Origin: an uncultured Lacticaseibacillus sp.
GTDB lineage: Bacteria; Bacillota; Bacilli; Lactobacillales; Lactobacillaceae
DNA length: 11,086 nt
Direction of reading: 5' to 3'
Assembly: GCA_934339215.1 (NCBI GenBank)
Contig: CAKRHU010000028.1
Span: 1 to 11,086, forward strand
Positions 1-6,879 of this stretch are shown here, in pieces; the stretch's first letter is position 1, and every line of letters begins with the position of its first letter. The notes beneath the pieces are model-generated. The model was not told where the DNA came from. It saw only the letters and a list, made by a program, of their open reading frames with translations, and ran no database searches. The translations under genes were made by a program, and so were the position numbers.

Positions 1-2517
1 AACGAAAAACAAGTGGCCCAAGCCAAACAGCTGACCCAAGCCCAAGCAGAGTATGCGGCAGCGCAAAGTGCCGCCAGCGACCCGCAAGCGTTGAATCGAC
101 AATTGGATAACGACCAAGCAGCCTACATTCGCTTATTGCAACAACAAGCGGACTGTAATAACCAATTAGCCGCTGCCAAAAAGGATCAACAAGTCCAAGC
201 CAGTCAAACCGCGGCGCAATCAACACGCAGCCATGAGCTGACCAAGCAAGTCCGTGAGCAACAGGCGACTTGCGACGATTTGGCCAAACAAGTCGCTCTT
301 GCAAAGGCCAACCTAATTGAAGCAGAAACGAAGCTCGGCCAAACTTCTGAAACCGCCGCGCAACTCAAAGCCCAACATGAGCAATTGACTGCCGCTTATC
401 AAAAAGCCCTCGGCATTTTTCAAGCAACGAAATCGCGCTTTGAGACCTTAAAAGAACTCAAAGAAGATTACAATGGCTTCTTTGCTGGGGTCAAAGCGGT
501 TTTACAGCATAAAGCGCAACTTAACGGCGTAGTCGGCGCAGTTGCCGAACTGATCACCGTACCGCAACAATACCAACAAGCCTTCGACATTGCCTTAGGT
601 GGGAGTTTGCAGTCCATCGTCACGGATGATGAACAAGCGGCCAAGTCTGCCATCAGCTATTTGAAACAAACCCGCGCTGGGCGGGCGACTTTTTTGCCGA
701 TTTCGGTGATCAAGCCGCGACAGATCCCGGCTAATGTTTTAAACACCTTGCAACAACAACCAGGATTTCTCGGCGTTGGGGTCGACTTGATCCGCTATGC
801 GCCTAAAGTCGCTGACATCATGGCCAACTTAGCCGGCTTATTAGTGGTCGCCGATAATTTGGATCATGGGATCGCGATGGCCAATGCGACCGGCCACCGG
901 TACCGCATCGTCACGCTAGACGGCGATTTGCTCAATGTTGGCGGATCGATGTCAGGTGGGCAAGTTCGGGCGAAGGGGAGTTCTCCTTTGGCACGCACCC
1001 AAGAAGTGCAAACCCTAGCCGCAAATTTGAAAACGATGACCAGTGCCTTGCAAAATAAGCATGACGAAATTCAAGGTGTTGCTGATCAGTTGAATGGCGC
1101 CAATGAGGCCAAAGTCAAAGCCCAAACGGCAGTTAACCAAGAAGCCGCCGATCTTAAAGCCTTACAAGCTCAACTCACGCCTCAACTTGAGCGCTTGACG
1201 GCTTTAAAACGCCAACTTGAAGCGATGGGCTTAGATGCTCAGGCAACAATCGATTATCATGCTTTGATCGAAAAGCTCCAAGCCCAAGCGGAAGCGTTGA
1301 AGACGCAGTTAGTCGATGCGCAAGCGCAAATCGATACCACCAAAGCAGCGTTGAACTCTGCCACTACCGCGCAAGCTGATCAACAAGCCCATATCAGTGA
1401 GCTCAAAGCCCAAGTTGCAGTGCTTAAAAGTGCCCAACAAACCACGGCCAACCAACTCACCCAGTGGCAACAAAGCCGCGATACTGGTATCGACCGGCAA
1501 CACGCCTTGCAAACGCGGATCAAAAATATTGAAGCTTCAGCTAAGGCTGATTCTGCTTCCAGCACTGATCGCCAAGCACAAATCAAAGAGTTGAAAGCTT
1601 CGGTGGCTAAACTCAAAAAGCAACAAGCGCAACTGGCAGCGGATAAAGCCGAAAATCGCCACGCCTTGAGCCTGGTTTCGGCTGAAATCACCACGGCCAA
1701 TCGCCAGCGTGATGATGCGCAGGCGCAAGCCTCTCAACAGGCGGTATCCTTGAATCGCATCAAGTTGAACTTGGACAGTCGTTTGAATACGTTGTCTGAA
1801 GATTATCAAATGACTTATGAAGCGGCTATCAAGGATGTTGAAGAAGATGACTCAGCCTTACCAATGTTGAAAAGTCGCGTGAAGTTGTTGAAGCGCGGCT
1901 TGGATGATCTCGGCCCAGTCAACCCCAATGCGATTGCCGAATATGACAATATTAAAACCCGTTATGAATTCTTGACCAAGCAACAAGGGGACTTGTTAGC
2001 CGCCAAAGCGGATTTATTGGAAACGATGAATGAGCTCGATGAAGAAGTCAAAACCCGCTTTAAAGCGATGTTTGATGCCACTGACACTGCCTTCCAAGAG
2101 ATCTTCCCGAAGATGTTTGGTGGCGGGCATGCGCATTTGAGCTTGACAGATCCTGATGATTTGTTGAACACAGGCCTTGAAATTGAGGCGCAGCCGCCTG
2201 GCAAAAAGCTTTCCCATATGTCACTATTGTCTGGTGGGGAGCGGGCGTTGACGGCTATCGTCTTGTTGTTTGCCATTTTACAAGTGCGTCCGGTACCGTT
2301 TAGCATTTTGGATGAAGTGGAAGCGGCATTGGATGATGTCAACGTCAATCGCTTTGGCGAATTCTTGCGGCATTATTCGTCTGACACGCAGTTTATCGTG
2401 ATCACCCACCGGCGCGGGACGATGTTGGCCGCAGACGTGTTGTACGGCGTGACCATGCAAGAGTCTGGCGTCAGCCGCATGATGGCAGTATCATTGGACC
2501 AAGCACAAGCAGATTAG
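1..2517 (+). CDS. smc: Chromosome partition protein SMC, C-terminal part (5' end outside window)
   Basis: The reading frame is open from base 1, so the gene starts upstream; about 838 residues of an expected ~1180 are visible. SMC is the ATPase of the SMC-ScpAB condensin, which organises and segregates the chromosome. In order the segment shows the end of the first coiled coil (very rich in Gln, Ala and Lys, to about base 460), the hinge domain (about 460-1000, with the GGSMSGGQ turn near 940-963), the returning coiled coil (about 1000-2000), and the C-terminal ATPase head. The head has the ABC signature LSGGE at 2227-2241, Walker B ILDE with Asp and Glu codons at 2311-2316, and the H-loop His in ITHRR at 2407-2409. 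The Walker A half lies outside the window. No frameshift or missing catalytic residue is visible. The stop codon overlaps the ftsY ribosome binding site, so the two genes are very probably co-transcribed. Confidence 0.98.
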   Translation, partial: NEKQVAQAKQLTQAQAEYAAAQSAASDPQALNRQLDNDQAAYIRLLQQQADCNNQLAAAKKDQQVQASQTAAQSTRSHELTKQVREQQATCDDLAKQVALAKANLIEAETKLGQTSETAAQLKAQHEQLTAAYQKALGIFQATKSRFETLKELKEDYNGFFAGVKAVLQHKAQLNGVVGAVAELITVPQQYQQAFDIALGGSLQSIVTDDEQAAKSAISYLKQTRAGRATFLPISVIKPRQIPANVLNTLQQQPGFLGVGVDLIRYAPKVADIMANLAGLLVVADNLDHGIAMANATGHRYRIVTLDGDLLNVGGSMSGGQVRAKGSSPLARTQEVQTLAANLKTMTSALQNKHDEIQGVADQLNGANEAKVKAQTAVNQEAADLKALQAQLTPQLERLTALKRQLEAMGLDAQATIDYHALIEKLQAQAEALKTQLVDAQAQIDTTKAALNSATTAQADQQAHISELKAQVAVLKSAQQTTANQLTQWQQSRDTGIDRQHALQTRIKNIEASAKADSASSTDRQAQIKELKASVAKLKKQQAQLAADKAENRHALSLVSAEITTANRQRDDAQAQASQQAVSLNRIKLNLDSRLNTLSEDYQMTYEAAIKDVEEDDSALPMLKSRVKLLKRGLDDLGPVNPNAIAEYDNIKTRYEFLTKQQGDLLAAKADLLETMNELDEEVKTRFKAMFDATDTAFQEIFPKMFGGGHAHLSLTDPDDLLNTGLEIEAQPPGKKLSHMSLLSGGERALTAIVLLFAILQVRPVPFSILDEVEAALDDVNVNRFGEFLRHYSSDTQFIVITHRRGTMLAADVLYGVTMQESGVSRMMAVSLDQAQAD

Positions 2518-2526
2518 GAGGCCCTC

Positions 2527-3528
2527 ATGGGATTATTTGATCGTATTAAAAAGGCGTTTACTGGCGAACCAGAAACGCCGGAAACCGAAAAATATGATGC
2601 CGGCTTGGAAAAATCTCGCACCACATTTTCTGAACGGTTAAATGCGTTATTTGCCAATTTCCGGACGGTCGATGAAGATTTCTTTGATGACCTTGAAGAA
2701 ATGTTGATCGAAGCGGATGTTGGCTTTCAAACCGCCGTGGATCTCACCGATTCGCTGCGGGAAGAAGTGAAGCTTAAAAATGTTAAAAAACCTCAAGACG
2801 TGGCGCAAGTGATCGTCCAAAAACTCGTCGATTTGTACGGTGAAGCCGGCGAGCACGAAGACAACACGCTGCATTACGCTGAAGAAGACCAAGGCCCGAC
2901 GGTGTTCTTATTCGTCGGCGTCAACGGGGCTGGGAAAACCACGACGGTTGGCAAGCTCGCGCATCAATTGAAAGATGAAGGCAAATCCGTCTTATTAGCC
3001 GCTTGTGATACGTTCCGGGCTGGGGCGATCGAGCAGCTTCAAGAATGGGGGCGCCGCGATGGGGTGCCAGTTGTGGCCAAAGAAGCCGGATCTGATCCTG
3101 CCAGTGTCGTGTTTGACGCGGTGAAACAAGCTAAAGCCGACAATGTCGATGTGTTATTAGTCGATACAGCTGGTCGTTTGCAAAACAAAGTCAACTTAAT
3201 GAAAGAACTCGACAAAATCAAGCGGGTGATCGTGCGCGAATTGCCTGAAGCCCCGCAAGAAGTGCTGTTGGTCTTAGATGCCACCACTGGGCAAAATGCT
3301 TTGAGTCAAGCCAAACAGTTCAACGAAACCACGGATATTTCTGGGATCGTGTTGACCAAACTTGATGGCACTGGTAAAGGTGGGATCGTGCTCGCCATTC
3401 GCAATGAATTGCACGTGCCAGTGAAGCTTGCAGGTCTTGGTGAAAGCATGGATGATCTTCAAGTGTTTGATCCGACTAAGTTTGCTTACGGCCTGTTCAA
3501 AGGGTTGATCGATGATCCTGAGAAATAA
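2527..3528 (+). CDS. ftsY: Signal recognition particle receptor FtsY (SRP GTPase)
   Basis: FtsY is the membrane-associated receptor that docks the SRP-ribosome complex at the Sec translocon and hydrolyses GTP together with Ffh. The 333-residue protein begins with an amphipathic MGLFDRIKKAF helix and only a short acidic stretch, so the variable A domain is minimal. The four-helix N domain follows, then the NG GTPase. Visible motifs are G1 GVNGAGKTT (131-139), DTFRAGA (161-167), G3 DTAGR (213-217) and G4 TKLDG (277-281), followed by the C-terminal GLGE and DL(Q)VFDP segments typical of the family. The ATG is preceded by AGGAGG at 2516-2521, which overlaps the smc stop with a 5-nt spacer. The smc-ftsY pair is the usual Firmicutes arrangement. 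The gene ends in an intrinsic terminator, whereas in many relatives ylxM-ffh follows directly. Confidence 0.98.
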   Translation: MGLFDRIKKAFTGEPETPETEKYDAGLEKSRTTFSERLNALFANFRTVDEDFFDDLEEMLIEADVGFQTAVDLTDSLREEVKLKNVKKPQDVAQVIVQKLVDLYGEAGEHEDNTLHYAEEDQGPTVFLFVGVNGAGKTTTVGKLAHQLKDEGKSVLLAACDTFRAGAIEQLQEWGRRDGVPVVAKEAGSDPASVVFDAVKQAKADNVDVLLVDTAGRLQNKVNLMKELDKIKRVIVRELPEAPQEVLLVLDATTGQNALSQAKQFNETTDISGIVLTKLDGTGKGGIVLAIRNELHVPVKLAGLGESMDDLQVFDPTKFAYGLFKGLIDDPEK

Positions 3529-3537
3529 GCTTTGAAG

Positions 3538-3564
3538 AAGTCGCCTGTAGTTGGCGGCTTTTTT
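3538..3564 (+). terminator. Intrinsic terminator after ftsY
   Basis: The 8-bp stem AAGTCGCC / GGCGGCTT (one G-U wobble) encloses a 7-nt loop and runs into a T6 tract, ten bases after the ftsY stop. It should end the smc-ftsY transcript before the tandem repeats that follow. Confidence 0.85.
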
Positions 3565-3572
3565 GCATTATT

Positions 3573-3696
3573 ATCGTCGCGCTTTTTGAAGCAACACAGA
3601 CACAGCTAGCTACGCTTGAACACTCAGACCAAAGAGCGGACCAAGCACTTAATCTGGCTACCCGGTCTGCTAAAACCGCTTCAAAAAGCACTGGGC
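3573..3696. repeat. 124-nt structured repeat, unit 1 (candidate ncRNA or palindromic element)
   Basis: This is the first of two abutting imperfect direct repeats in register at a 124-nt period. Both begin ATCGTCG and end near CTGG. Outer stem: GCTTTTTGAAGC (3581-3592) is perfectly complementary to GCTTCAAAAAGC (3678-3689). Inner stem: CAGAC (3597-3601) pairs with GTCTG (3665-3669). A third possible helix is TAGCT (3607-3611) with GGCTA (3656-3660, one wobble), and a fourth is GCTTG (3614-3618) with CAAGC (3642-3646). Segments shared with unit 2 are ACAGCTAGCTACGC, AAAGAGC, GGCTACC and CTAA. No reading frame, promoter or T-run tail is evident, and I do not recognise an RNA family. The strand is undetermined because the pairing works either way. 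Confidence 0.75.
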
Positions 3697-3820
3697 ATCG
3701 TCGAGTTTTGAAAAGCAACGTCGATACAGCTAGCTACGCATACGACTTCGAGGAAAGAGCACCTCAAAGCCGGATGCTAGGCTACCTGATCGACTAAGAA
3801 CGCTTTTCAAAACTCTGGCA
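3697..3820. repeat. 124-nt structured repeat, unit 2 (candidate ncRNA or palindromic element)
   Basis: This is the second tandem unit. Its outer stem is GAGTTTTGAAAAGC (3703-3716) with GCTTTTCAAAACTC (3802-3815), 14 bp and perfect, though the sequence differs from unit 1. The inner stem GTCGAT (3720-3725) / ATCGAC (3789-3794) lies exactly 124 nt from the unit 1 stem and is also fully paired: three of the five shared base pairs changed on both sides together. A small hairpin GAGG (3750-3753) / CCTC (3762-3765) displays AAAGAGCA, and the shared 7-mer AAAGAGC also sits in an apparent loop in unit 1. Paired changes with conserved unpaired blocks argue for selection on folding. Confidence 0.75.
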
Positions 3821-3821
3821 C

Positions 3822-3856
3822 AAAAAATCCCGCTTGCGACTGAGGCGCAAACGGGA
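3822..3856 (-). terminator. Intrinsic terminator of the minus-strand membrane protein gene
   Basis: On the minus strand an 11-bp stem (TCCCGTTTGCG / CGCAAGCGGGA, one G-U wobble) with a 7-nt loop is followed by T6. It lies just after the stop of the convergent gene, directly beside repeat unit 2. The two facing terminators therefore isolate the repeat pair from transcription on both sides. Confidence 0.88.
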
Positions 3857-3864
3857 AAAGTTGT

Positions 3865-4182
3865 TTATGCTGTGGCTTGTTCTTTGGGCGTGCGGCCAAG
3901 GATAACTTGCAAGATAATCAATACCACATAAGCGATAATGACGTAAAGCAACCAGTTGCCGGTTTTGACGGTGTCCGTGAACCAGTATTTTTGCCAAGCG
4001 GTATTAGACATGATCCAGTAGAAGATGCCAGCCGCGATCAGGCCGAGTGTGTTCAAAATGGCGAAGAACCACAAGTTGCCATTTTCGTGGTTGGAAACAT
4101 AAATCGCGCTGAAAATCGCGGTCCAAGCCCACCAGCCGCATAAGGCAGCGACAACGCCCCAATAAAGAATGGTTGCGACCAT
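3865..4182 (-). CDS. Small three-helix membrane protein of unknown function
   Basis: The predicted protein has 105 residues and about three hydrophobic segments (roughly 4-28, 37-58 and 75-96), joined by short polar loops (YVSNHENGN and the FTDTVKTGN region), with a polar tail ending RTPKEQATA. It is rich in Trp (nine residues), including a WWAW cluster at 17-20, and has no recognisable catalytic motif or signal peptide other than the first helix. The start was chosen at MVATILYW because GGAGGG lies 7 nt upstream (4195-4190 on the minus strand). The frame stays open to 4293, but the added N-terminus has no comparable ribosome binding site and would read through the candidate promoter. The gene is monocistronic, points against the flanking ftsY and ylxM, and has its own terminator. 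I cannot assign a function. Confidence 0.85.
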   Translation of the reverse strand: MVATILYWGVVAALCGWWAWTAIFSAIYVSNHENGNLWFFAILNTLGLIAAGIFYWIMSNTAWQKYWFTDTVKTGNWLLYVIIAYVVLIILQVILGRTPKEQATA

Positions 4183-4210
4183 AATAATTCCCTCCAATTC
4201 ATTTCGCTTT

Positions 4211-4219
4211 ATTTTACCA
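4211..4219 (-). promoter_or_regulatory. Possible extended -10 promoter of the small membrane protein gene
   Basis: On the minus strand TGG-TAAAAT fits an extended -10 element (TGn plus a 5/6 match to TATAAT). It lies about 30 nt before the chosen ATG, leaving room for a short leader with the GGAGGG site. No good -35 box is found at 16-18 nt, so the call rests on the -10 alone. Confidence 0.4.
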
Positions 4220-4275
4220 CGAATGAAAGCGCAATATGTCGATTTTGTGAAAAATCTAACGTGAGCTTGAAAAGA

Positions 4276-4304
4276 TTGACGAAACGCCGCCATATCGGTA
4301 TCCT
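4276..4304 (+). promoter_or_regulatory. Probable promoter of ylxM-ffh
   Basis: TTGACG (4276-4281) and TATCCT (4299-4304) are separated by 17 nt, 5/6 and 4/6 matches to the vegetative consensus. It is 25 nt ahead of the ylxM ATG, and the preceding ftsY transcript is terminated, so a promoter is expected here. Confidence 0.6.
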
Positions 4305-4329
4305 GTATAGAGTGTACGAGGTAAATTAA

Positions 4330-4671
4330 ATGGAAATCGAAAAAAACAACCGCATGAACTCGCTGTTTGAATTTTACGGCGCGCTTTTAACGGATAAACA
4401 GCACAGCTATTTGGAGCTGTATTATGGGGATGACTACTCTTTAGGAGAAATCGCCACTGAATTTGATGTGTCGCGCCAGGCGGTGTATGACAACATTCGC
4501 CGCACCGAAGCATCACTAGAAGAATATGAAAGCAAACTGCATTTGCTGGCCAACTACCAAGCCCAAAACCAAAGCGTCGACGGTTTAGTGCGCTATGTTC
4601 GCGAGCAATATCCTGACGACGAGCAACTCAGTGAATTGTTGACGCGGGTTGCCGATCAAGCAGCGCGATAG
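4330..4671 (+). CDS. ylxM: SRP-associated helix-turn-helix protein YlxM
   Basis: The 113-residue protein belongs to the YlxM/p13 family, small HTH proteins encoded next to ffh in Gram-positive bacteria; streptococcal YlxM is reported to modulate SRP assembly and GTPase activity. The helix-turn-helix is visible around residues 37-58 ([19 protein letters not shown]), resembling sigma-70 region 4. A charged helical segment (about 58-72) and an acidic, divergent C-terminus follow. The start is supported by GAGG at 4318-4321, 8 nt before the ATG; Met9 is a possible but less well placed alternative. A 78-nt gap without a terminator leads to ffh, so the two genes are probably one transcript. Confidence 0.93.
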   Translation: MEIEKNNRMNSLFEFYGALLTDKQHSYLELYYGDDYSLGEIATEFDVSRQAVYDNIRRTEASLEEYESKLHLLANYQAQNQSVDGLVRYVREQYPDDEQLSELLTRVADQAAR

Positions 4672-4749
4672 GTATTTCGTCGCGTTTGTTTGAATTGCAA
4701 TGCGCCGTTACCAGCACCAACAGAAATTTATTTATGATAGGAGAAAGCA

Positions 4750-6186
4750 ATGGCATTTGAAGGTTTATCCGAACGTTTACAAAAAGCGTTCTCCGGCCTG
4801 CGCCGCAAGGGCAAAGTGACCGAATCAGACGTCCGCGATTCCATGCGCGAGATCCGCTTAGCGTTATTGGAAGCCGACGTTAACTTTGGCGTCGTCAAAG
4901 AATTCGTCAAAAATGTCCGCGAAAAAGCGGTCGGCGCAGAAGTTTTAGAATCTTTATCCCCAGCCCAACAAATTATCAAAATCGTCAATGATGAATTGAC
5001 GGCAACCATGGGGGAAGCGGCAGTGCCGTTGAACAAGTCCCCACATATCCCAACCATTATTATGATGGTCGGCCTGCAAGGGGCTGGTAAAACGACCACT
5101 GTTGGGAAACTATCCAAGCGCCTGATCCAACAAGAAAAAGCGCGGCCATTACTGATCGCAGCCGATGTTTACCGGCCTGCTGCCATCGATCAATTGCAAG
5201 TGGTCGGCAAGTCGGTTGGCGTGCCAGTATTTGAAATGGGTACCGACACGGATCCGCGTGAAATCGTACGCCAAGGCTTAGCCCAAGCGGCCTTACAACA
5301 TAACGATTATGTGATTATCGATACTGCCGGGCGTTTGCAAATTGACGAAAAGTTGATGACAGAACTGGCCGACATCAAAGACATCGCTCATCCAAACGAA
5401 ATTTTGCTGGTGGTCGATTCCATGACTGGGCAAGCGGCTACTGATGTTGCCAAGGGCTTTGACGAGCGCTTAGACATCACCGGGGTCGTGTTGACCAAGT
5501 TAGATGGCGATACCAGAGGTGGTGCCGCACTGTCCATTCGCAAAGTCACTGGCAAGCCGATCAAGTTCATCGGGCAAGGTGAAAAAATGGATGCGCTGGA
5601 TGTGTTCTATCCAGATCGCATGGCCAACCGGATCTTAGGCATGGGCGACATGTTGACCTTGATCGACAAAGCCCAACAGAACTTTGATGAAAAACAAGCC
5701 ACCGAAATGGCTGACAAGATCAAAGAAAACACCTTTGACTTCAATGATTTCTTAGATCAAATGGCCCAAGTGCAAAGCATGGGGCCGATGGAAGACATCA
5801 TGAAGATGATCCCTGGCATGGCCAACAACCCAGCTTTGAAGAACTTCAAGATGGATCCAAAAGACATCGCACATATGAAAGCCATCGTTTATTCGATGAC
5901 CCCAGCAGAGCGGGAACAACCAGATCTCTTGAACCCATCGCGGCGGCGGCGTTTGGCCGCCGGGTCAGGGCGGCCAATTGTTGAAGTCAACCGCATGATC
6001 AAGCAATTCAATGCCTCAAAGAAAATGATGAGCCAAATGTACAAAGGCAATTTCCAAGGCATGGAAGGTTTAATGGGCGGCGGGGTCAAAGGTCGGTTAG
6101 GTAAAATGGCCATGAACTCCATGATCAAAAAGCAAAAAAAGAACAAGAAAAAGCGGCTGAAACACGCGAAAAACTTTAAATCCTAG
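4750..6186 (+). CDS. ffh: Signal recognition particle protein Ffh (SRP54)
   Basis: Ffh binds SRP RNA and the signal sequences of nascent membrane proteins and delivers the ribosome to FtsY. The 478-residue protein has the N domain (1 to ~95), a GTPase domain with G1 GLQGAGKTT (108-116), DTAGR (191-195) and TKLDGD (249-254), and the Met-rich M domain from about residue 297. The M domain includes the signal-sequence finger region with many Met residues and the SRP-RNA contact SRRRRLAAGSG (397-407). The C-terminus is a strongly basic KKQKKNKKKRLKH tail. Length and all key residues fit a functional protein. AGGAGA at 4739-4744 is 5 nt before the ATG. There is no clear terminator before rpsP, so read-through into rpsP is possible beside the rpsP promoter. 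Confidence 0.98.
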   Translation: MAFEGLSERLQKAFSGLRRKGKVTESDVRDSMREIRLALLEADVNFGVVKEFVKNVREKAVGAEVLESLSPAQQIIKIVNDELTATMGEAAVPLNKSPHIPTIIMMVGLQGAGKTTTVGKLSKRLIQQEKARPLLIAADVYRPAAIDQLQVVGKSVGVPVFEMGTDTDPREIVRQGLAQAALQHNDYVIIDTAGRLQIDEKLMTELADIKDIAHPNEILLVVDSMTGQAATDVAKGFDERLDITGVVLTKLDGDTRGGAALSIRKVTGKPIKFIGQGEKMDALDVFYPDRMANRILGMGDMLTLIDKAQQNFDEKQATEMADKIKENTFDFNDFLDQMAQVQSMGPMEDIMKMIPGMANNPALKNFKMDPKDIAHMKAIVYSMTPAEREQPDLLNPSRRRRLAAGSGRPIVEVNRMIKQFNASKKMMSQMYKGNFQGMEGLMGGGVKGRLGKMAMNSMIKKQKKNKKKRLKHAKNFKS

Positions 6187-6208
6187 GCATTTTCGGCAAA
6201 AATGTTGT

Positions 6209-6230
6209 TGTAAAGAAAAAACTCTTTACA
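6209..6230. promoter_or_regulatory. Dyad over the rpsP -35 box
   Basis: TGTAAAGA (6209-6216) and TCTTTACA (6223-6230) form a perfect 8-bp inverted repeat with a 6-nt centre. The right arm contains the TTTACA -35 hexamer. The position suits an operator; no T-run follows it, so it is unlikely to be the ffh terminator. Confidence 0.45.
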
Positions 6231-6253
6231 CGCCGCTGAATATTTGCTATTAT
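6225..6253 (+). promoter_or_regulatory. Promoter of rpsP-khpA
   Basis: TTTACA (6225-6230) and TATTAT (6248-6253) are 17 nt apart, 5/6 matches to both consensus boxes. The predicted start near 6260 leaves a leader of about 28 nt containing the AGGAGGTGG site. This is the best promoter in the window, as expected for a ribosomal protein gene. Confidence 0.8.
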
Positions 6254-6287
6254 TTTGAAGTTGAGAAATTTACAGGAGGTGGACTTA

Positions 6288-6563
6288 ATGGCAGTTAAAA
6301 TTCGTTTAAAGCGGATGGGTTCCAAGCGTAAGCCTTTCTACCGTGTCGTGGTTGCTGATTCTCGCTCCCCACGTGACGGCCGGTTTATCGAATCCGTCGG
6401 TTACTACAACCCATTAACCGAACCAGTTGACTTAAAGCTGGATGAAGATTCAATTCTTGATTGGCTCCAAAAAGGCGCACAACCTTCCGATACTGTACGG
6501 ACCTTGCTTTCAAGCAAAGGTTTGATGCAAAAGTATCATGAAGCGCGCTTCGCTAAGAAATAG
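6288..6563 (+). CDS. rpsP: 30S ribosomal protein S16
   Basis: The 91-residue protein is S16, a primary binding protein of the 16S rRNA 5' domain needed for 30S assembly. It begins [19 protein letters not shown] and contains [16 protein letters not shown] and GYYNPLT, all typical of the family, and has the normal length. The start at 6288 is chosen because AGGAGGTGG (6274-6282) lies directly upstream. An in-frame ATG at 6255 would add 11 unrelated residues, lacks a ribosome binding site and falls at the promoter. khpA follows after 8 nt. Confidence 0.98.
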   Translation: MAVKIRLKRMGSKRKPFYRVVVADSRSPRDGRFIESVGYYNPLTEPVDLKLDEDSILDWLQKGAQPSDTVRTLLSSKGLMQKYHEARFAKK

Positions 6564-6571
6564 GGGACAGC

Positions 6572-6814
6572 ATGGATATCGCGGGGCTCATTCGGGCCAT
6601 TGTGACACCCTTAGTTGCTCACCCAGAGGCTATTGAGATCCGTCCTCATGAGACGGAAGAATACATGGCCTTCGACTTAACCGTGGCGCCGGACGATGTC
6701 GGCCGGGTCATCGGGAAACAAGGTCGCGTGGCGCAAGCTGTGCGCACCATCGTTTACGCCGTTAAGTCGCCATACTCTAAACGAGTACGGTTAAATATCT
6801 TGGATGCCAAATAA
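6572..6814 (+). CDS. khpA: KH-domain RNA-binding protein KhpA (YlqC family)
   Basis: The 80-residue protein consists of a single KH domain with the GKQG loop (residues 48-51, within GRVIGKQGR) that contacts the RNA backbone. In streptococci and lactobacilli KhpA forms a complex with KhpB (EloR/Jag) and affects cell elongation and division; that role is taken from the family, not seen here. The gene lies between rpsP and rimM, its standard Firmicutes position, with a GGGGA motif just before the ATG and 8 nt after the rpsP stop, so it is co-transcribed with rpsP. A hairpin with a T-run follows 18 nt after the stop. Confidence 0.93.
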   Translation: MDIAGLIRAIVTPLVAHPEAIEIRPHETEEYMAFDLTVAPDDVGRVIGKQGRVAQAVRTIVYAVKSPYSKRVRLNILDAK

Positions 6815-6831
6815 CCAAGTAAATAAAAATT

Positions 6832-6859
6832 GGGGCCGGCTGATGTCGGTCCTTTTTTT
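6832..6859 (+). terminator. Intrinsic terminator between khpA and rimM
   Basis: GGGCCGGC (6833-6840) pairs with GTCGGTCC (6845-6852), with two G-U wobbles, around a TGAT loop, and is followed by T7. It ends only 20 nt before the rimM start, so either it is leaky and attenuates rimM-trmD, or rimM has a promoter further upstream. Confidence 0.8.
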
Positions 6860-6879
6860 ATCACAAAGGAGGAACCACC

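Noticed and set aside
3573..3820. Riboswitch or T-box leader
   Set aside because: No gene starts downstream on either strand within reach, the flanking terminators face inward, and no T-box or known riboswitch core motif is present.
3565..3821. CRISPR array or tRNA-like gene in the repeat island
   Set aside because: There are only two imperfect 124-nt units with no short identical repeats and spacers, and no tRNA acceptor, anticodon or T-arm pattern.
3877..4143. 88-codon open frame on the plus strand
   Set aside because: It lies wholly antisense to the small membrane protein gene, has no ribosome binding site and no recognisable protein character.
4183..4293. N-terminal extension of the minus-strand membrane protein
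   Set aside because: The upstream ATG has no good ribosome binding site, while the internal ATG at 4182 has GGAGGG at ideal spacing and begins directly with a membrane helix.
6255..6287. Upstream ATG giving a longer S16
   Set aside because: The extra 11 residues are not part of S16, and the AGGAGGTGG site serves the ATG at 6288.
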